Of a stretch of 6,578 nt of DNA, positions 5,532 to 6,578 are shown piece by piece (positions within the stretch are counted from its first letter, which is position 1; each line of letters opens with the position of its first letter). A program made the position numbers and the translations under genes. The notes beneath the pieces are model-generated. The model made no database searches. It was given only the letters and a program-made list of their open reading frames with translations, and had not been told where the DNA came from. The stretch is from Clostridia bacterium. GTDB taxonomy: Bacteria > Bacillota > Clostridia > Oscillospirales > CAG-272. The DNA lies in contig JAKSVJ010000072.1 in assembly GCA_024408015.1 (NCBI GenBank), positions 1-6,578 of the forward strand, written 5' to 3'.

Positions 5532-5537
5532 TATAAT
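5532..5537 (+). promoter_or_regulatory. -10 box of the DtxR-family repressor gene
   Basis: TATAAT, exact consensus, lies 39 bases before the chosen ATG. No good -35 is seen at 16-18 bp spacing (CCAGTT or CAGTTG). Transcription starting near 5544 would exclude the ATG at 5538 as a start. None of the operators reaches this box, so the repressor gene is probably not controlled by the same sites. Confidence 0.6.
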
Positions 5538-5576
5538 ATGGTATTATTTTTCCATCTTAAAATGGTGGTGAAAACT

Positions 5577-5945
5577 ATGTCTATACAGGAATCAGGCGAA
5601 ATGTATCTTGAAACGATACTAATCCTTTCTAAAAAAAATAATATTGTTCGTGCAATTGATATTGCAGCACACATGGGATATTCAAAACCAGCAGTAAGTC
5701 GTGCCCTTGGTAAACTTAGGGAGGACAAGCTTATTATAACCGACAATGATGGGTATATAGCATTCACAGAAAATGGTCGCACACTAGCCGAAAAAGTTTA
5801 TCATAAACACATTCTTCTTACAGAATTCATAATGAGACTCGGAGTTGATGAAGAAACAGCATCTGCTGATGCCTGCCGAATTGAGCACGTAATAAGTGAT
5901 AAGACTTTTGAAGCGATGATTAAACACGCTAATGGACCAAAATAA
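5577..5945 (+). CDS. DtxR/IdeR-family iron-dependent transcriptional repressor, 122 aa
   Basis: This is a metal-responsive DNA-binding dimer. Residues 1-60 form the winged helix-turn-helix (AIDIAAHMGYSKPAVSRALGKL is the HTH core), and 65-122 the metal-binding and dimerisation domain. Probable ligands are Met9 (in EMYLE), His78, and Cys100, Glu103 and His104 in DACRIEH. Met and Cys at these places correspond to DtxR Met10 and Cys102, typical of Fe(II)-sensing members; Mn-sensing MntR has Asp8 in place of the Met. The position equivalent to DtxR His98 appears to be Ser or Ala, so the ancillary site is altered. The protein lacks the third, SH3-like domain, giving MntR-like length. ATG 5577 is chosen because GGTGGTG precedes it by 6 bases and the family begins near SIQESGEMYLE; the upstream ATG at 5538 overlaps the -10 region. 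It is divergent from feo and probably represses it. Confidence 0.92.
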   Translation: MSIQESGEMYLETILILSKKNNIVRAIDIAAHMGYSKPAVSRALGKLREDKLIITDNDGYIAFTENGRTLAEKVYHKHILLTEFIMRLGVDEETASADACRIEHVISDKTFEAMIKHANGPK

Positions 5946-5948
5946 GAA

Positions 5949-5993
5949 AAAACGTCACGCAAGATTAAATTTCTTGTTTGACGTTTTATTTTT
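5949..5993. terminator. bidirectional terminator between the repressor and GNAT genes
   Basis: AAAACGTCA (5949-5957) pairs with TGACGTTTT (5979-5987). After a 2x2 mismatch, CAAGA (5960-5964) pairs with TCTTG (5972-5976). ATTTTT follows on the plus strand, and TTTTTTCTTATTTT follows on the minus strand. It begins 3 bases after the repressor stop and ends 4 bases before the convergent GNAT gene's stop codon, so it serves both. Confidence 0.85.
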
Positions 5994-5997
5994 GGAA

Positions 5998-6578
5998 TTA
6001 TTTTTTCATCCATCCAATGTAATCATCAGATACTTTCATTCCTAATTTTCTTTGTAGTGACATTGATGCGATATTATCAATAAAAACTTGACCATATGCA
6101 TACTCCCCTTTTGATAATTGGTGATTAATCATGAATTTTTGTAGTTCCATTGCATATCCAAGACCTCGATATTCATCAAATATATGTAGCATTCCCATTG
6201 AGCCATCAGAATGTATTCCCATATATCCTACTATTTTATTATCGAAATATGCTCCAAAGAAATTTTTGGATTTAAAATCTTTTAAGAATTCATCTCCTTG
6301 ATACAGGAAGTATGTTTTGGAAGCCTTCTCATAATCAGACATATCAGGATGTTTAATACAAAGTCTTTTTTCATATTCCAAAGGATCATTTGAGTCATAT
6401 AGAACCTGGTAACAAGGTCCTTTATATATGTAACCTTTTGATAAAAAATAATCGATTAATTCTTTAGTGTGAACTATTATAGTAGCTTCATTTGATATGC
6501 TTTTAATTATCGCATCACATTCATTTTTGTTTTTGGAAGCCAAAAAATATATTAAAGTATCTATTTGATGGACAAGAA
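5998..6578 (-). CDS. GNAT-family N-acetyltransferase (5' end outside window)
   Basis: GNAT enzymes transfer an acetyl group from acetyl-CoA to an amine; the substrate here is unknown. Visible elements are an N-terminal region with ELIDYFLSKGYIYKGPCYQV and the core strands NFFGAYFDNKIVGYMGIHSD and GSMGMLHIFDEYRGLGYAM. RGLGYA in the last of these fits the R/QxxGxG/A pyrophosphate-binding motif. The C-terminal strand and helix are GQVFIDN, ASMSLQRKLGM and DDYIGW. A TTG at 6543 could be taken as a start, but no ribosome site is evident and the frame stays open to the window edge with protein-like codons (QIDTLIYF), so I treat it as running off the right edge. At least 192 residues are present. 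The C-terminus matches the remnant at 1740-1850. It converges on the repressor gene and is probably unrelated to iron uptake. Confidence 0.85.
   Translation of the reverse strand, partial: LVHQIDTLIYFLASKNKNECDAIIKSISNEATIIVHTKELIDYFLSKGYIYKGPCYQVLYDSNDPLEYEKRLCIKHPDMSDYEKASKTYFLYQGDEFLKDFKSKNFFGAYFDNKIVGYMGIHSDGSMGMLHIFDEYRGLGYAMELQKFMINHQLSKGEYAYGQVFIDNIASMSLQRKLGMKVSDDYIGWMKK

Noticed and set aside
5538..5576. Longer repressor reading frame starting at ATG 5538 (or ATG 5562)
   Set aside because: ATG 5538 touches the TATAAT box and lies upstream of the likely transcription start. The extra residues are not family-like, and GGTGGTG fits ATG 5577.
6541..6543. TTG at 6543 as the start of the GNAT gene
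   Set aside because: No ribosome site precedes it, and the frame continues open with protein-like codons to the window edge, so the true start is more likely outside.

Overview
The window looks like chromosomal DNA of a low-GC Firmicute in the Clostridia, most likely Lachnospiraceae. This is inferred from the A+T-rich codon use, strong AGGAGG-type ribosome binding sites, a clostridial-type aconitase, and a feoA-feoA-feoB-Cys-rich-HMA operon of the kind common in that family. No rRNA, tRNA, CRISPR array or insertion sequence was seen.

Layout: the left edge holds the 3' two thirds of an aconitase gene (1-1196, +). Next is a single-gene unit (1307-1618, +) encoding a Cys-free, acidic 103-residue protein whose first 16 residues form a canonical double-glycine export leader. 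A strong bidirectional hairpin (1683-1740) separates it from a five-gene ferrous-iron operon on the minus strand. That operon reads right to left: feoA (5354-5142), a second feoA (5096-4905), feoB (4815-2440), a FeoB-associated Cys-rich membrane peptide (2380-2204) and an HMA-domain protein (2151-1885). A divergent DtxR/IdeR-type repressor gene (5577-5945, +) sits at its head. A second bidirectional terminator (5949-5993) follows, and then a GNAT acetyltransferase gene (minus) that runs off the right edge.

The genes form an iron-homeostasis module. The repressor has an iron-type set of ligand residues. The feo promoter (TTGACA, 17 bp, TATACT) has an 18-bp palindrome filling its spacer. Three more palindromes of the same geometry lie in the feoA leader (two) and before feoB (one), so Fe(II)-dependent repression of ferrous uptake is the simplest reading.

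The oddest features are two apparent lesions in this operon. feoA2 has a TAA where a lysine codon is expected, followed by nine family-like codons. feoB has a frameshift that puts its last transmembrane helix, 34 intact codons, out of frame. In addition, the feo locus is bracketed by two related GNAT 3' ends: a remnant at 1740-1850 and the live gene at 5998-6578. The best candidate for something undescribed is the orphan double-glycine-leader protein at 1307-1618.
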